Assembly (NCBI GenBank): GCA_951394045.1
Contig: OX595990.1
Span: forward strand, 1,887,049-1,951,048
Reading direction: 5' to 3'
Length of the DNA: 64,000 nt
DNA from: Nitzschia sp. DOCU1
Lineage: Eukaryota > Bacillariophyta > Bacillariophyceae > Bacillariales > Bacillariaceae
Shown here in pieces: positions 21,301-31,309 of the stretch. The position numbers and the translations under genes were made by a program. The stretch's first letter is position 1, and every line of letters starts with the position of its first letter. The notes below the pieces were generated by a model that was given only the letters and a program-made list of their open reading frames with translations, made no database searches and was not told where the DNA came from.

Positions 21301-21633
21301 GACGACGATGCCGACAATTGGGATGCCTTGGATCAGGAGGAAGTCGAGTCAATGAAAGAAATTTCATCCGCCTACACGGTAAAAAGCCTCGACGAAGTCG
21401 ACATCGAAGCACATCCACGATTTGTGATCAAAGATTTCGCGCAAAAGCAATGCGTTGACCAAATTCTTCAGGTTCTACTTCCAGTGGCAAAAGTTGTAAG
21501 CGAAAAGCAAGAGGCCGAGAAGGATGCCGCTAGATTGGCGGCGGAGCTGCGCGAGAAACGAGAGCTTCTTCAGAAACGCAAGGCGGTCAATGATTCCAGG
21601 GATCGATATTTGGCAGATCAGCTGGAGCAATAA
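18358..21633 (+). CDS. mfd: Mfd-like transcription-repair coupling helicase, plastid-targeted, short form
   Basis: 1,091 residues from the ATG at 18358. That start gives a clean leader (MKGKFLFLFLASGAGAF|VTR) with the plastid A-F motif; an upstream in-frame ATG at 18325 would spoil it. After ~220 acidic residues comes a CarD/RID domain (about 232–370, GDFVVHRKYGIGRF, with an insertion), the RNA-polymerase contact. A RecG-type helicase follows: Walker A GDVGFGKT (~439), DEEQ (~545), SATPIPRTLQ, and QLRGRVGRS (~714). A C-terminal TRCF domain is present. The N-terminal UvrB-like module that recruits UvrA in bacteria is missing. The expected role is ATP-driven removal of stalled RNA polymerase in the plastid, probably without UvrA recruitment by the bacterial route. 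Confidence 0.93.
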   Translation: MKGKFLFLFLASGAGAFVTRSRHSVTISESRVHCPMSPSSGLLMAAGPRDTELIFGSDAVNLSEDDDEEEDDDEYSSEQRKRQDAVNKLLAVDDEKFKEERRKKNWGEFASVKSKQDILRVEQALKAKISKENKRMALLAKMQGVQLEVLEPQEGMVLDDNGNIQISAGSSSLNWYNKMDEDLQKEWEDMESGNEKVADGQQEAVDTIQLNGRVVSRESLQGVRVGSAGGWTLEIFPGDFVVHRKYGIGRFERTCLRPKSKLTEAEQEARDKRRGEILTTELKKIPGGVTQDDIQRIRSKFGTDDDTDPISNPQSTVLEIAYSDGIVHVPVDRAYRLSRYRGRDAVVKPKLSRVRGEAWRNAKRRVEENTLQLAQDVLALYATRETLQRKPFDPSKEDQVKEFGETFQFEPTADQKRCFEDVENDMVWRARPMDRLVCGDVGFGKTEVAMRALFRAVVNGRQAALLAPTGVLASQHFKNVVKRMGEGTRFNKRIALLRGGMSKKTKAGQDLREKIVNGEIDIIVGTHALISNDMEYKDLGLLVVDEEQRFGVKQKERLKLICEGIDVLTLSATPIPRTLQMSLSGIRDTSTIRSPPPMRKPTITYVQDFSKEVVKMAIGNELERGGQCYYVVPRISMLKEADELIRECFPDIRVVWAHGRMSRNAAEDNVASFAEGNYDVLLATTVIENGVDIPSVNTIIIQESQIFGMSTLYQLRGRVGRSDLQGYAYLLHREDTITEQAVMRLQAIGELHELGSGFDVANRDLEIRGAGSLLGTEQSGMAARVGFDLYMRMLKKSIRQLRGLDLPLVPRTNVLLPKQEGSLEIRKKTKDGIVTVSAIQVPDSYIGDAEERTTQETAARLAESTSALVDLTNVWKNKYGPVPAVLQKKLKTLHMHACTRTLGIDLIGLVDNGDGRIDCVMRSPGLRPRHWGIIVPLLNRGVPPKGLDVVFPARFTLSGEEQEIVGGKKVDLKELLEDPTLDDDADNWDALDQEEVESMKEISSAYTVKSLDEVDIEAHPRFVIKDFAQKQCVDQILQVLLPVAKVVSEKQEAEKDAARLAAELREKRELLQKRKAVNDSRDRYLADQLEQ

Positions 21634-22094
21634 TGTAGCGGCAGCGACTCAACGACGTCACGAGTTATTGTCGAACTTGGCCTGGGGCAACAATCGGGGC
21701 ATCTTCCTCGAGATTGTACTGCGTGCCAACAAAGTCCCACTTTTCTATGGAGGGCTAGCATGAAAAGTATTGTGAGTCGGGTGGAGTTGGCAACAGATAT
21801 ATGTAGATCGAACGTGTCGGAACGTCGAGAATTGAAGACGTCTTGTGGATGTCCTAGATTCCAATTCATAACTAATGTCGATATGCCTTCCTGGACGACT
21901 TTCGTTGCAAGATAGAGTATAAATGTGTAGGGAAGACGAGAGGCAGCAATGGCAGGCGCTGAAACTCATTCGCCGACTTCTTGAGGCCGCTATCATAGTC
22001 AGCAAACGGAGGCAATTGCACGCCTATATTCATTCATTTACACCATTTCAGTCATCACCAAACTTCTCCCTCTTTGACGAAGGAAGAAGCAACC
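21634..22094. other. Intergenic region upstream of the OSCA-like gene
   Basis: 461 bp between two co-directional genes. It should hold the 3' end of the Mfd-like transcript and the promoter and 5' UTR of the channel gene. The ATG at 22095 has a favourable ACCATGG context. Confidence 0.4.
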
Positions 22095-25000
22095 ATGGAA
22101 AGCCACGATGCCTTCGAAGAAGTCTTCCTATACAGTACAAGATCGCTCCAAGAATCGACGAACACGACCCCTTCAGCAGCCCCCACCACAAGTGAAACGG
22201 TGTCACAAAGTAACGATGCATTGATCATTCGTGATACGCTTAGGGTTTATGGGAGTGTGTACCTTTTATTTTTCGTGGTGTTCTGCTACGTTCGACGGAA
22301 ATTCCCAAAATATTACAACGTTCGAAGCTGGGTGCCCGAAATGCAATGCGAGTTGGCGCAATCGATGGAATATCCTGGATGGTTTTCATGGGCGTGGCGA
22401 GTCATGTATGTCAACGATACTCTGCTTCTTCAAAACTGTGGGATGGATGGGCTGTGCTTCATTCGATGCCTGCGCCTAGGAGCGAAGTTAAGCTTCAGTG
22501 GCGTCCTGAACAGCGCCTGGCTTATCCCGCTGTTTTTCACAGCCGACAATGAAGGGGCCCAGGTCACAGTGACGGATAAATTTGCCAAGATATCGGTCGC
22601 CAATTTGCCAGCAGGGTCTCCTCGTATTGCAGGTGTGGTAGTCGCTGCCTACATCACGCTATTTTATGCATTACATCTCCTTTCCAAGGAGCTGGACTGG
22701 TAAGTATGTGGTATGCTACGAGGCGCTGCTAACGGCGAGTTGATGGTGCTTCTAAAATTACTTTCTTCCCCTTTTCGTTCTTTACAAAACCAGGTATGCC
22801 GAGTTTCGCCATAAATATCTGTCACTTCCTTTGCCGCGAAATTATGCAATATACGTCTCTGGGATCCCAGAGGAGCTTCGATCGGATTTTGCGTTGGGTG
22901 ATTACTTTCGGAGTTGGTCCGCGGAGGGTGCTGTGCTAGAAGCACACATGGCAATGGATACTCCTTCCCTTGATGCCGACGTGGCAAAAAGAGAAATTCT
23001 GCTGGAGAAGTTGGAGCATGCCATGGCAAGAGAAAAGATTCTCGGAGGAACAGTACAGCATCGCGAAGTGAAACTTACGAATATCTTTCAGCGCGGTGCG
23101 ATCACAGAGAAGGTTGACACAGTAAACTCCCACATGGAGGAATTGAATAAACTCAACCACAAAATATCCTACGCCGTTGGAAAAATCACGAATCGAAACG
23201 ACAGAATGAGACAATTCATGAATAAGCAGCCAGGATCTAGCAAGGGGGAAATGCTGATAGTCCCAGCCTTATCTCTACTCGGTGAGGCAGAGCCTGAAAT
23301 ATCCTTCCATCCTGAGGAACCATTAAGCGACGAAAGCATCGAGCCCCTTTCCGGAGAGCGTCATGGGGTGAATAACCGAGCCATTGGAATTGAAGAACAA
23401 TTTGATTCGCAGCAACCGAATGTATCTGTAACTGAGACGAAACCCTATCTCCACCGGAAGGATACACCTGCCCACCCATTTCTACAGCTTATCGGGCTGT
23501 CATCATTCTACGACGACGCCCCTGCTACGGAACCCAACTCGGAATCGAACCAGCTGAATAGTTCGAGCTCAATTGGGTCGAATGGAGTGCAACCCACCTC
23601 GGAATCAAACCAGCCGAATAGGTCGAGCTTGCTGGCATCGAATGACGCGGCTGAATGTAATGATATCGAGGTCGGAGCCACTTGTGACGAGGAACCGGAG
23701 ATTTCGCCCCTACCGTCTCAGGCAACCGGGGGTGAAAATAAGGGGTTGCCCTTGCATCGTTCACCAAGCCTAGACGAAGGGGATGATTCCAAAAGTGACG
23801 TTGTCGTTTCGTTTGAGAATGCCTCACTGGAAGAAAGACGGTCTAGTAGCAAATCGACTTTTGATCACATGAAGAACTTTTCGGACGTGGTCGCGCATAA
23901 AGCGTCTACGAGTGTAGCCGGTGGTGTGAAGAAGGTTACCGGGAGCGTAAAGCATGTGAAGAAGGTTACAGGGAAGGGATTGCAAGGTGCCGTGAAAGCA
24001 GCTGATTTGGGTCTTTCTAGTGCTAAGAAGGTGGCTGAGATGGGACTCAACCAAGCACCGGAGCTAGCAACGAAACTGAAAGAAACCGCTGCATTCATCG
24101 CCCCCGCTCTCGCCGGGAAAGAAGATGGCGCTCCTCGAAATGCGGGGTTCGTAGTATTTCGAAATCTCTTCACGTGCCAAGCAGCTCGTCAAATGCTGCA
24201 ACATGCATCTGGTAAGTGCTGGAGGGGTACCGTACAGGATGTCGTGTTCGGACATGTTCGATTATTCTCACCATCACTCCAGCTCATTGCATGGTTGTGG
24301 AACCAGCACCTCCACCAGATGAAATTTTCTGGCGAAACGTTGGCCTCCCTGATAACGCAAGGAAAACAGGAACCCTCCTGAGCACCGTCGCAACTACATC
24401 TTTGTGCTTTTTCTGGTCGGTCCCCGTAGCGTTCCTGTCGTCGCTTACGGAGGTCAATTCTCTAAAAGAGAACCTCCCGGCTCTTGCAAGATTGGTGGAC
24501 GAAATGCCTTGGCTAGAGTCTTTCTTGGCAATGTTAGCCCCGTTACTTTTGCTTGCAATGAACGAGGGTGTGCTCCCATCGGCCTTGAAAACGTTCAGTA
24601 CCTGGGAAGGCCTTGTAGGATCTCCTCAACTCGAGGCCTCAACCTTTGTGAAGCTTTCGGCTTTTGTTGTAAGTCTCGTTTTCGGCGTGCGTAGTGACGC
24701 CCCATTTGCTATATACCCTTACTTCTACTCTGTTTTCAGATCGTCCAAACCTTCTTTGTTTCAGCGATTTCTGGTTCTATTATGGCCGAGTTGGCCAATA
24801 TTCTGGAAAGCCCAGAAGATCTCGTTGTGCTGCTTGGAAACTCACTTGCAACACAGTCAAGTTATTTCATCCAAATTGTTTTGGTCTTCACATTCTTGGT
24901 ACAAGGCATAGCCTTATTGCGCATCCAGCCCATTGGATTTGCCATCCTTCGTCGTTTCGTTGGCCCACGCCTTACTGCAAAAGAAAGACGAAAGGCGTGG

Positions 25001-25596
25001 AAGTTTGTTGCGCCCTTGGAAGACCCACCGCAGTTTTTCCATGGCGAGGTGTTTGCGCAAATGATGTAAGTGCTGTTATTCTAACGAATGGCTGGCCCCT
25101 CCAACGACGGCTCACATTCGCCTCAATCGGTAGTCTGTTTTACGTCGTGTTTTTCGTTTACGCACCCATCGCGCCTGTCACTTGCATCTTTTTGTACGGA
25201 GCCTTTTTGATTTGCGAGAGTGGGTACCGCTACCATCTCATTCATAACAACAAGACAACCCCCGACTCGGGGGGCCGCATTTTCAGAGGCTTTACACAAG
25301 TCTTGCTGGGTAGCATTTTTATTGGGCAGCTAACACTGCTAGGAACCTTGGGTTTGAAACAGGCAGTGTATGCCTTGCCGGCTTTGGCGCCTCTGTTGGT
25401 TGTCACGATCATTTATACTATTCTGATATATCCCAAGAAGCTTCAAGTCGCCGACTCATTACCAACTATTTTGAGTGTGGAACTGGACCGGCAGCGCGAG
25501 GCTGACGGAGCAGATGTAGACTTTCTCGTTGACGCTTATTTGCAGCCCTCGCTGAAGCAAAAGTTCCTTTACCCGGATACAGAATTCGAACAATAG
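22095..25596 (+). CDS. OSCA/CSC1/TMEM63-family mechanosensitive channel, five exons
   Basis: Exons 22095–22699, 22794–24211, 24283–24668, 24740–25065 and 25134–25596 encode 1,065 residues. All four introns (94, 71, 71, 68 nt) are GTAAG..AG. Domains in order: an N-terminal RSN1 membrane region (spans near residues 50–70, a pair around 140–165 and one near 190), the PHM7 cytosolic domain (starting LPRNYAIYVSGIPEELR), and the DUF221 multi-span pore region from exon 3 onward (PPDEIFWRN, the family's entry motif, then about seven to eight spans). The cytosolic domain has a ~250-residue Ser/Glu-rich insertion with two near-identical TSESNQPNRSS-like copies and a VKKVTGSVKHVKKVTG repeat. The family forms osmotically or mechanically gated cation channels or scramblases. 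Plasma or internal membrane location cannot be decided. Confidence 0.92.
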
Positions 25597-25989
25597 AACA
25601 TTTTACTAGATGGGGTAGTGGGCGTTACGTCAAACGCTATGATAATTAATTCCTCCACTCATCTCCTTCGACCAATTCCTCCAACTTTCGATTGTGAGGC
25701 TCTCAGAATGATTCCTGGTGGTACACATTCCCATAGCATGCGACGCTGCCCTCGCGACAGCGGTTGCATTCGCGAAATGGATCAGCTTGCACGCATCGCC
25801 AAATCGCGTAGTGCATAGTTTGAACGACGCGTGCTGCTATGTAGCATCTCAATATCCGGTACGTATCTTGATCAGTGGCCGCTGCTCTCGCCACGGTTAC
25901 CCCAAACACGTTTTGCTATGTGCGAACTGCTTGCGGCTTGTTCTTGCGCTCACCATCCAGGCCGCAAGGTTGCTTTCATCATCTTTCGA
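25597..25989. other. Convergent spacer before the minisatellite
   Basis: 3' flank of the channel gene. From about 25730 it contains degenerate pieces related to the array that follows (GCTGC..TCGC, AAACACGT). There is no gene. Confidence 0.4.
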
Positions 25990-26823
25990 AATCACGCGTT
26001 GGTTGGGCGCGGGCGAAACTATTGTAAATCAAAGCGCTGGTTTCGCCGCGTGCGTTTACCGCCAGCCCTCATCAATATCCGGGTCTGCTGTCGACACTGC
26101 AGGCATCACCGCGGTTTCCCAAATCACGTCTTGTTCCGAGTTGTGCTGCGAGGGCGAAACTATTGTAAATCAACGCGCTGGTTTCGCCGCGTGCTTTTAC
26201 CGCCGGCCCTCATCAATATCCGGGTCCGCCGTCGACGGTGCAGGCATCACCGGGGTTTCCCAAATCACGTGTTGTTCCGAGTTGTGCCGCGAGGGCGAAA
26301 TTATTCTAAATCAACGCACTGGTTTCGCCGCGTGCATTTACCGCCGGCCCTCATCAATATCCGGGTCCGCTGTCGACGCTGCAGGCATCACCGCAGTTTC
26401 CCAAATCACGTGTTGTTCCGAGTTGTGCTGCGAGGGTGAAACTGTTGGAAATCAACGTGCTGGTTTCGCCGCGAGCCCTTATCAATATCCGGGTTTGCCG
26501 TCGACGCTGAATGTAACGCGCTGCTTTCACTGCGAGCGAAACTACGGGAAATCAACATTCTGCTTTCACCACGGGTCCTCATCAATTTCCGGGTGCTCGA
26601 CATACGCTGAATGCATCGCGCTGCTTTCACCGTGTTCCGAATTCCATCTGTGTTCGGCGGATGCTCGATCTACGGTCCATGCACCCCGCTGCTTTCACCG
26701 CGGGGTGTCAAATCACGTGTTGTTCGGCTCGGGCGAAAACTATTGGAAATCAACGCATGCATCGCGCTGCCTTCACCGCGGGGTGCCAAATCACGTGTTG
26801 TTCGGCTCGGGCGAAAACTATGC
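25990..26823. repeat. 141-bp minisatellite with degenerate tail
   Basis: Three full units start at 26011, 26152 and 26293 and a partial fourth at 26434, with a period of exactly 141 bp. Shorter, rearranged units of ~75 bp follow to about 26823. Most units contain the palindrome CACGTG in the context AATCACGTGTTGTTC (first unit CACGTC). Because 141 is a multiple of three, more than one frame is open across the array, but the longest frame lacks any ATG, so I do not call a gene. It lies between two convergent 3' ends. Confidence 0.85.
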
Positions 26824-26937
26824 ACAATGAGTTTGTCCAGAATCATCACATCATTGACCTCGACAGTTCCTAGCTACCTCTAGACTTTAGTTCAAACCTC
26901 CACGCATTATCCAATGAGCAACTACCTTGACGACGAT

Positions 26938-29900
26938 TTAGTCTTTGTTACTATCTTCTGAAGGAGCGCAGCTGGTCGCATATTCCTCCAAAACCTTGAT
27001 TCCCGTCGAGTTGCGCGACATTTGCTCATTCAGTTTCAGAACCCATGCCGATCGCAACTGTTCCGTGGGAGCGGCCAGAACCCAGAGGGGTTCACTCTTT
27101 TCAGAGGTATGGATAGTAAAGACGAACAAGTTCTCGGAGGCATTGCTAATGTCATCGCTGACTGCGACACGATGGTTGTCGATTTTCAAGGCCTTTAGCG
27201 GGCCTTTAGATGAGTCCATGTACAATACCCCCTCTTTGTTGACCGACCCCTTGGGAGGATGCACGGTCAGCTCATAGTATCTCAGCTCGTCTTGTGCCAA
27301 CACGAAGCAATGCGGACGCCAGTCCCACTTGAAGAAGTCACGACGTTTCAGCAAGAATCCGTGTTGAATGATTTCGTCGCCGTCCGTCATCATATGACCG
27401 TTGATAACCTTGATCATATCATCAGTAGCCTGTTTTTGCGTATGAATGCTGGTGCCCTTTAATGCCTCGTCAACCTTTTCGATAGTTCTTTGTGTGGTGG
27501 CGGAGGCAATGATAGTTCCTGCAATGGCTCCGATCGGCCCACCTAAAGCGAAGCCATAGGCAAAACCTACAGCGCCAGCGCCTGCTCCACCCAATCGGGC
27601 CTTGTTTTCCACAGTGTACTTGCCCACATCCGCTGTGGTTCCAACTGCCCAGTCAATGGCATCGGCACCTTCGTCTTCCCTTTTCCCTCGCATGGCCGCA
27701 CCTTCGCGAGTGCGACAGATAGCCGAGTACTTCAATCCAGTTGCCAAATCTGAAAGCTGCCATTTGTCAGTCTCTTCGACACCACGGCTGACCTTTCCTG
27801 CCTTGATTGTATTCTTGACACCATCAAAGGCAGCCACACTGAGAATACCTCCAATGCCGGCGCCGCCAACGACATTTCCCAGAAGCCCTCCTCCAAAATG
27901 ACCTACCACGCCGTCGCCCAAATTCGTGCCTAATACTTCAGTGTCAGCAATCATCCCCGGCACTTGGGTAATAACGCGTTCTTTGTAAAAATAAGCCACA
28001 TCTTCCATTGTAGTGGTTTCCTTGCCATCAAATGGAGATACTCGAATGATGGAATCCTTGACTCCAACCAGACCCTTGACGAGCACATTCACCTTAAGAT
28101 GGTCAATGTGTGCGTACGGCAACTTGAGTGGCTCGGCTTCGTCATGTTGACGTCGCTTCGTCGGAATCAATGCCTTCCAGTCCCCAAGCGAATAACCTGC
28201 AGCCAGCATGATTTCGTTGGCACCGAACCTCATTTCATAAAGCGAGTCAAAGGCTGAGGCAAGATCTACGGCAATCTGTAGAATGGGCTGCCGCAAACGA
28301 ACCATGTCATGATTGAACTCGTTCAGCGTGAGTCGAATACGAGCATTGGCAGTGTCTTTCGTACGAGGTTCCGAGATGGGATCCACCTGCAAGTTCAAGG
28401 TCTCAACAGTGGTCTGTACAGATTTCCCGTCGGGCTTGAATGCCAGAAACTTTTTGACCGTAAGGCGAACACCGAAAGTGAGCATAGTAGACGAAGAAGA
28501 TTCTCCATCAAACTTTGCTCCCTGGACGTCATCCTCATCGTCACTAGTGTGGGGAGACGACTCTTGCGGATTATTCCTTTTGACATTCCGTGCTTCACCA
28601 GAATCCTGACTTTGCTCTTCGAGTACGACCACGACGTCTTGAACCATGGCGGACAGGGACGAGCCATTGAATTTGAGAATGGTATCGACGACGGGATCCG
28701 CGAGATGCATGACTCCAGGGATTTGACATTCATCGACACTGTGTAATATCACAGTCATGGTATCAGTGTTTGCCATGACGTTGCGAAGAGTCATGATAAT
28801 GTCTGAATTCGACCCTTGTTCTACGACACATCCAATCTTGCCGAGAAGCTCGATTGTCCAAGCGGATGCACTCGTGCTCTCTTTTGGCTTCTTGATTGTT
28901 TCGGAGTTCCTAGTCATCGTCGACACTGCTCCGCCTTCCAGGGCACCAAGTCTCTTGTAGATTCCCAGTGCTTGGTTGAGACCTTCCGACACACGTTGAA
29001 GCTGCGCTTGTCGAGCGTTCAAAAAGACCACCACTTCGTCTCCAGGGTTACCACCTTCCGCCACAGCCGTATCGTTAACTCGGAAATTGTGTTCGACCAA
29101 ATCGGCGCTCCAAGCAGATGTTTCTCCTAGTGCCAGGAATGGAATGCCATCGACAGAAAAGCCGGCACGTCCTTCCACACGGAGCACACTCCCGTCCAGC
29201 TGATACTTGAGAATGAGGTCAGCGAGCGATAGTTTTGCTCCATTGGGGAGTACTAAAGATACTCCTGACAGCTTGAGTCCCATGAAACTGGGTTCTCCCT
29301 CCAGTGTTGGAGAGTTCACAACAAACCTGTCCTGTTCTTCACCACTACTTGAGTTTCCAGTGTCACTGCTGCAGGATTCAATTTTACCTGTAGCTGCCCC
29401 CGATGATGGGTTCACCAACATTCCCACCAAGGAATTCAAAATCTCGAGTTGCGCGGGGCCAACGTGAATTACAACGCCCTTAGCATCCGAATCTCCTTCG
29501 ACACGCAATCCTCGCTCCAATCCGGACTGAAAACGATTGCCCACAGATCGCTGAATATGTGCCTCGTAGAAAATATCTTCCAAGACCGGAAAGGATTCTC
29601 CATCGTTGCTTGTGACACTGGCGAACATCTGCGAAATTTGGAATTGTTGTAGCAGTGTATTGGGCGCCGGAGCTCCCCCCTCTTCAATAGGCGTACTAGG
29701 CAATGTGCGTCCCATTGATTGAATTTGCATGCCCAATCCTCCAAACTGGACATTGGATCCATCGGGAAGAATAACGGTGAATTGGACATTGTTGACAGCC
29801 AAAGTCAGAGTATCGAGAATGCGTTGGACTTGATCTTCCACGTAGGCCATGATTCCGGTAGAGGCCTCCTTATTGTCTGGTTTCTGCTTGCTGTGGTGCT

Positions 29901-30258
29901 TGCCATTTCCGCCTTCTTTCGGAACCGCGGTTTCTTCGGATGCTTCCTCGGCCGCCAAAGTAATCGTGAATCTCAAACCAGAAATTGACAATTTGGCGTC
30001 TTTGACCCAATCACTGCCTCCTTCTTTTTGCGACTTCCCCCAGTTCCATTCAAAAGCCACATATTGGACGAGACCACGAATGGAGGCAGTCGTTGTGGGG
30101 TTTACTATGATTTCATCTTGGGGTTGTAGCTGTATGTCGCGGAGCTTAATTCCTGCATTGCTGAGCAACTTGGTTTCCATGTTCTTTTGATCGATAACAA
30201 AGTATTCGGCGAGAGCATTGGAAATTGCCTCAGCTAAGATTCCCTTGGGTCCTTTCAT
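26938..30258 (-). CDS. Chorein-N (VPS13-like) lipid-transfer-type protein with C-terminal PH domain
   Basis: 1,106 residues from an ATG at 30258, one exon. The N-terminus (LAEAISNALAEYFV..LRDIQLQP) matches the chorein_N start of VPS13/ATG2-type bridge-like lipid transfer proteins and is followed by beta-rich sequence to about residue 450. Near residue 900 a glycine-rich hydrophobic stretch (GAGAGAVGFAYGFALGGPIG) looks like a glycine zipper that could insert in a membrane. A second Gly-rich patch (GGGLLGNVVGGAGIGG) lies ~90 residues earlier. A PH domain (about 960–1085, QHGFLLKRRDFFKW ... WVLKLNEQM) ends the protein. It is much shorter than VPS13 (~3,000 residues). Lipid transfer or tethering at a contact site is inferred. 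Confidence 0.82.
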   Translation of the reverse strand: MKGPKGILAEAISNALAEYFVIDQKNMETKLLSNAGIKLRDIQLQPQDEIIVNPTTTASIRGLVQYVAFEWNWGKSQKEGGSDWVKDAKLSISGLRFTITLAAEEASEETAVPKEGGNGKHHSKQKPDNKEASTGIMAYVEDQVQRILDTLTLAVNNVQFTVILPDGSNVQFGGLGMQIQSMGRTLPSTPIEEGGAPAPNTLLQQFQISQMFASVTSNDGESFPVLEDIFYEAHIQRSVGNRFQSGLERGLRVEGDSDAKGVVIHVGPAQLEILNSLVGMLVNPSSGAATGKIESCSSDTGNSSSGEEQDRFVVNSPTLEGEPSFMGLKLSGVSLVLPNGAKLSLADLILKYQLDGSVLRVEGRAGFSVDGIPFLALGETSAWSADLVEHNFRVNDTAVAEGGNPGDEVVVFLNARQAQLQRVSEGLNQALGIYKRLGALEGGAVSTMTRNSETIKKPKESTSASAWTIELLGKIGCVVEQGSNSDIIMTLRNVMANTDTMTVILHSVDECQIPGVMHLADPVVDTILKFNGSSLSAMVQDVVVVLEEQSQDSGEARNVKRNNPQESSPHTSDDEDDVQGAKFDGESSSSTMLTFGVRLTVKKFLAFKPDGKSVQTTVETLNLQVDPISEPRTKDTANARIRLTLNEFNHDMVRLRQPILQIAVDLASAFDSLYEMRFGANEIMLAAGYSLGDWKALIPTKRRQHDEAEPLKLPYAHIDHLKVNVLVKGLVGVKDSIIRVSPFDGKETTTMEDVAYFYKERVITQVPGMIADTEVLGTNLGDGVVGHFGGGLLGNVVGGAGIGGILSVAAFDGVKNTIKAGKVSRGVEETDKWQLSDLATGLKYSAICRTREGAAMRGKREDEGADAIDWAVGTTADVGKYTVENKARLGGAGAGAVGFAYGFALGGPIGAIAGTIIASATTQRTIEKVDEALKGTSIHTQKQATDDMIKVINGHMMTDGDEIIQHGFLLKRRDFFKWDWRPHCFVLAQDELRYYELTVHPPKGSVNKEGVLYMDSSKGPLKALKIDNHRVAVSDDISNASENLFVFTIHTSEKSEPLWVLAAPTEQLRSAWVLKLNEQMSRNSTGIKVLEEYATSCAPSEDSNKD

Positions 30259-30697
30259 TGTGAAAAGTATTGTCTATTGTTTCTTTCAACCTTCCAAGTT
30301 ACAGTTTATCGTTGCCTGTTTGTGGATGTTGTGAGGGGCATTTGCTTCCAGAATCCTGCGAAGCTCCACTCTCGTCTGCCCGGTCGGAACGATGTTTTTT
30401 CCTCGGTCACGCACCTTCGCGGCCTTCCAGTCCAGTGTGTCCGTTCTCCTCCTTCTGCCCCCCCGCCCCCCGCCGTCGCTTCCGTTTTGAATTGTTCGTC
30501 GTCGTCCGACAACAGTTGATCCAATGGGTCGAACGCTGAGTTTAATCGTGTTGACGCTTCGTCGCTCCATCGTCATCATGCTCCGCCGGTCATTTTCTCG
30601 TCGCCATCGGTCGTGTAGAGCCATTTTATCACCAAGCTACAGGCCGCTCGACTGAGAAGCGCCATCACTTTTCATTTTACCACTTTATTTGAACAAC
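30259..30697. promoter_or_regulatory. Divergent promoter region of two membrane-traffic genes
   Basis: 439 bp between the start codons of the chorein/PH gene (minus) and the Vti1-like SNARE gene (plus). It includes a pyrimidine-rich tract with a C run (30458–30472). Shared regulation of two membrane-traffic genes is possible but inferred only from layout. Confidence 0.4.
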
Positions 30698-31309
30698 ATG
30701 GCACATTCCTACACCCCCTTCCAACGCTACGATGAAGAATTCAAGTCTCTGAAAAAGCAAGTACAGGATTCGCTGCAAGACGATGACGATGAAGAGCTAG
30801 CCAACAACACGAGCAATCTTTTGAGTCAATGTGATGAATTGCTTCAGCAGATGGCACTGGAAGCTCGAAGTGTCCCCGATGCCTCTTTGAAGCGAGAGCT
30901 ACTCGCCCAGGTCCGAACTTACAAATCGGAATTGCAAAAACTCAAAGACGATTACAACAAAAAGTCCTTATTGGCAGGCAGCGGCGCCAGCAGCGCCAAC
31001 ACTCATCGAGAACGCCTGTTGAAGCAACAGGACATGCTCTTGAACCAAAATAGTCAACTGGAAAATGCTCGCAAAGTACTGGAAGAGACAGAGCAGATGG
31101 CTCTGGAAATCGGAACGGAATTGGCGCATAATCGGGAGACGATTGAATCGGCGCATGGGCGAGTCCGAACGGTCGCTGGATTGACCGGTCGTGCTCGACG
31201 GGTCTTGACTTCCATGAGTCAGCGTCAAACGCAACAAAAAATGATTTTGTATGGTCTGGCAGGTGGAGTTGTTGTGTTCTTTCTTTTGGTTTTGTGGTGG
31301 ATGCGTTAA
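30698..31309 (+). CDS. VTI1: Vti1-like Qb-SNARE
   Basis: 203 residues from the ATG at 30698; the frame also has a TTG three codons earlier. The N-terminal helical domain has the Vti1 signature LLQQMALEARSVP followed by a KREL..VRTYKSELQKLK segment. A ~60-residue SNARE helix follows (LEETEQMALEIGTELAHNRETI) and then a C-terminal membrane anchor (about 180–202) ending WWMR. The length equals that of the family. Vti1 proteins pair with syntaxins and other SNAREs in fusion at the trans-Golgi, endosomes and vacuole. Confidence 0.92.
   Translation: MAHSYTPFQRYDEEFKSLKKQVQDSLQDDDDEELANNTSNLLSQCDELLQQMALEARSVPDASLKRELLAQVRTYKSELQKLKDDYNKKSLLAGSGASSANTHRERLLKQQDMLLNQNSQLENARKVLEETEQMALEIGTELAHNRETIESAHGRVRTVAGLTGRARRVLTSMSQRQTQQKMILYGLAGGVVVFFLLVLWWMR

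Noticed and set aside
24694..25068. Alternative frame continuing through OSCA exon 4
   Set aside because: The other frame gives the DUF221 sequence (FFVSAISGSIMAELANIL) and has proper splice sites on both sides.
25718..26830. 370-codon open frame through the minisatellite
   Set aside because: It starts with GTG, has no ATG anywhere, and is open only because the 141-bp unit is a multiple of three; another frame is open as well.
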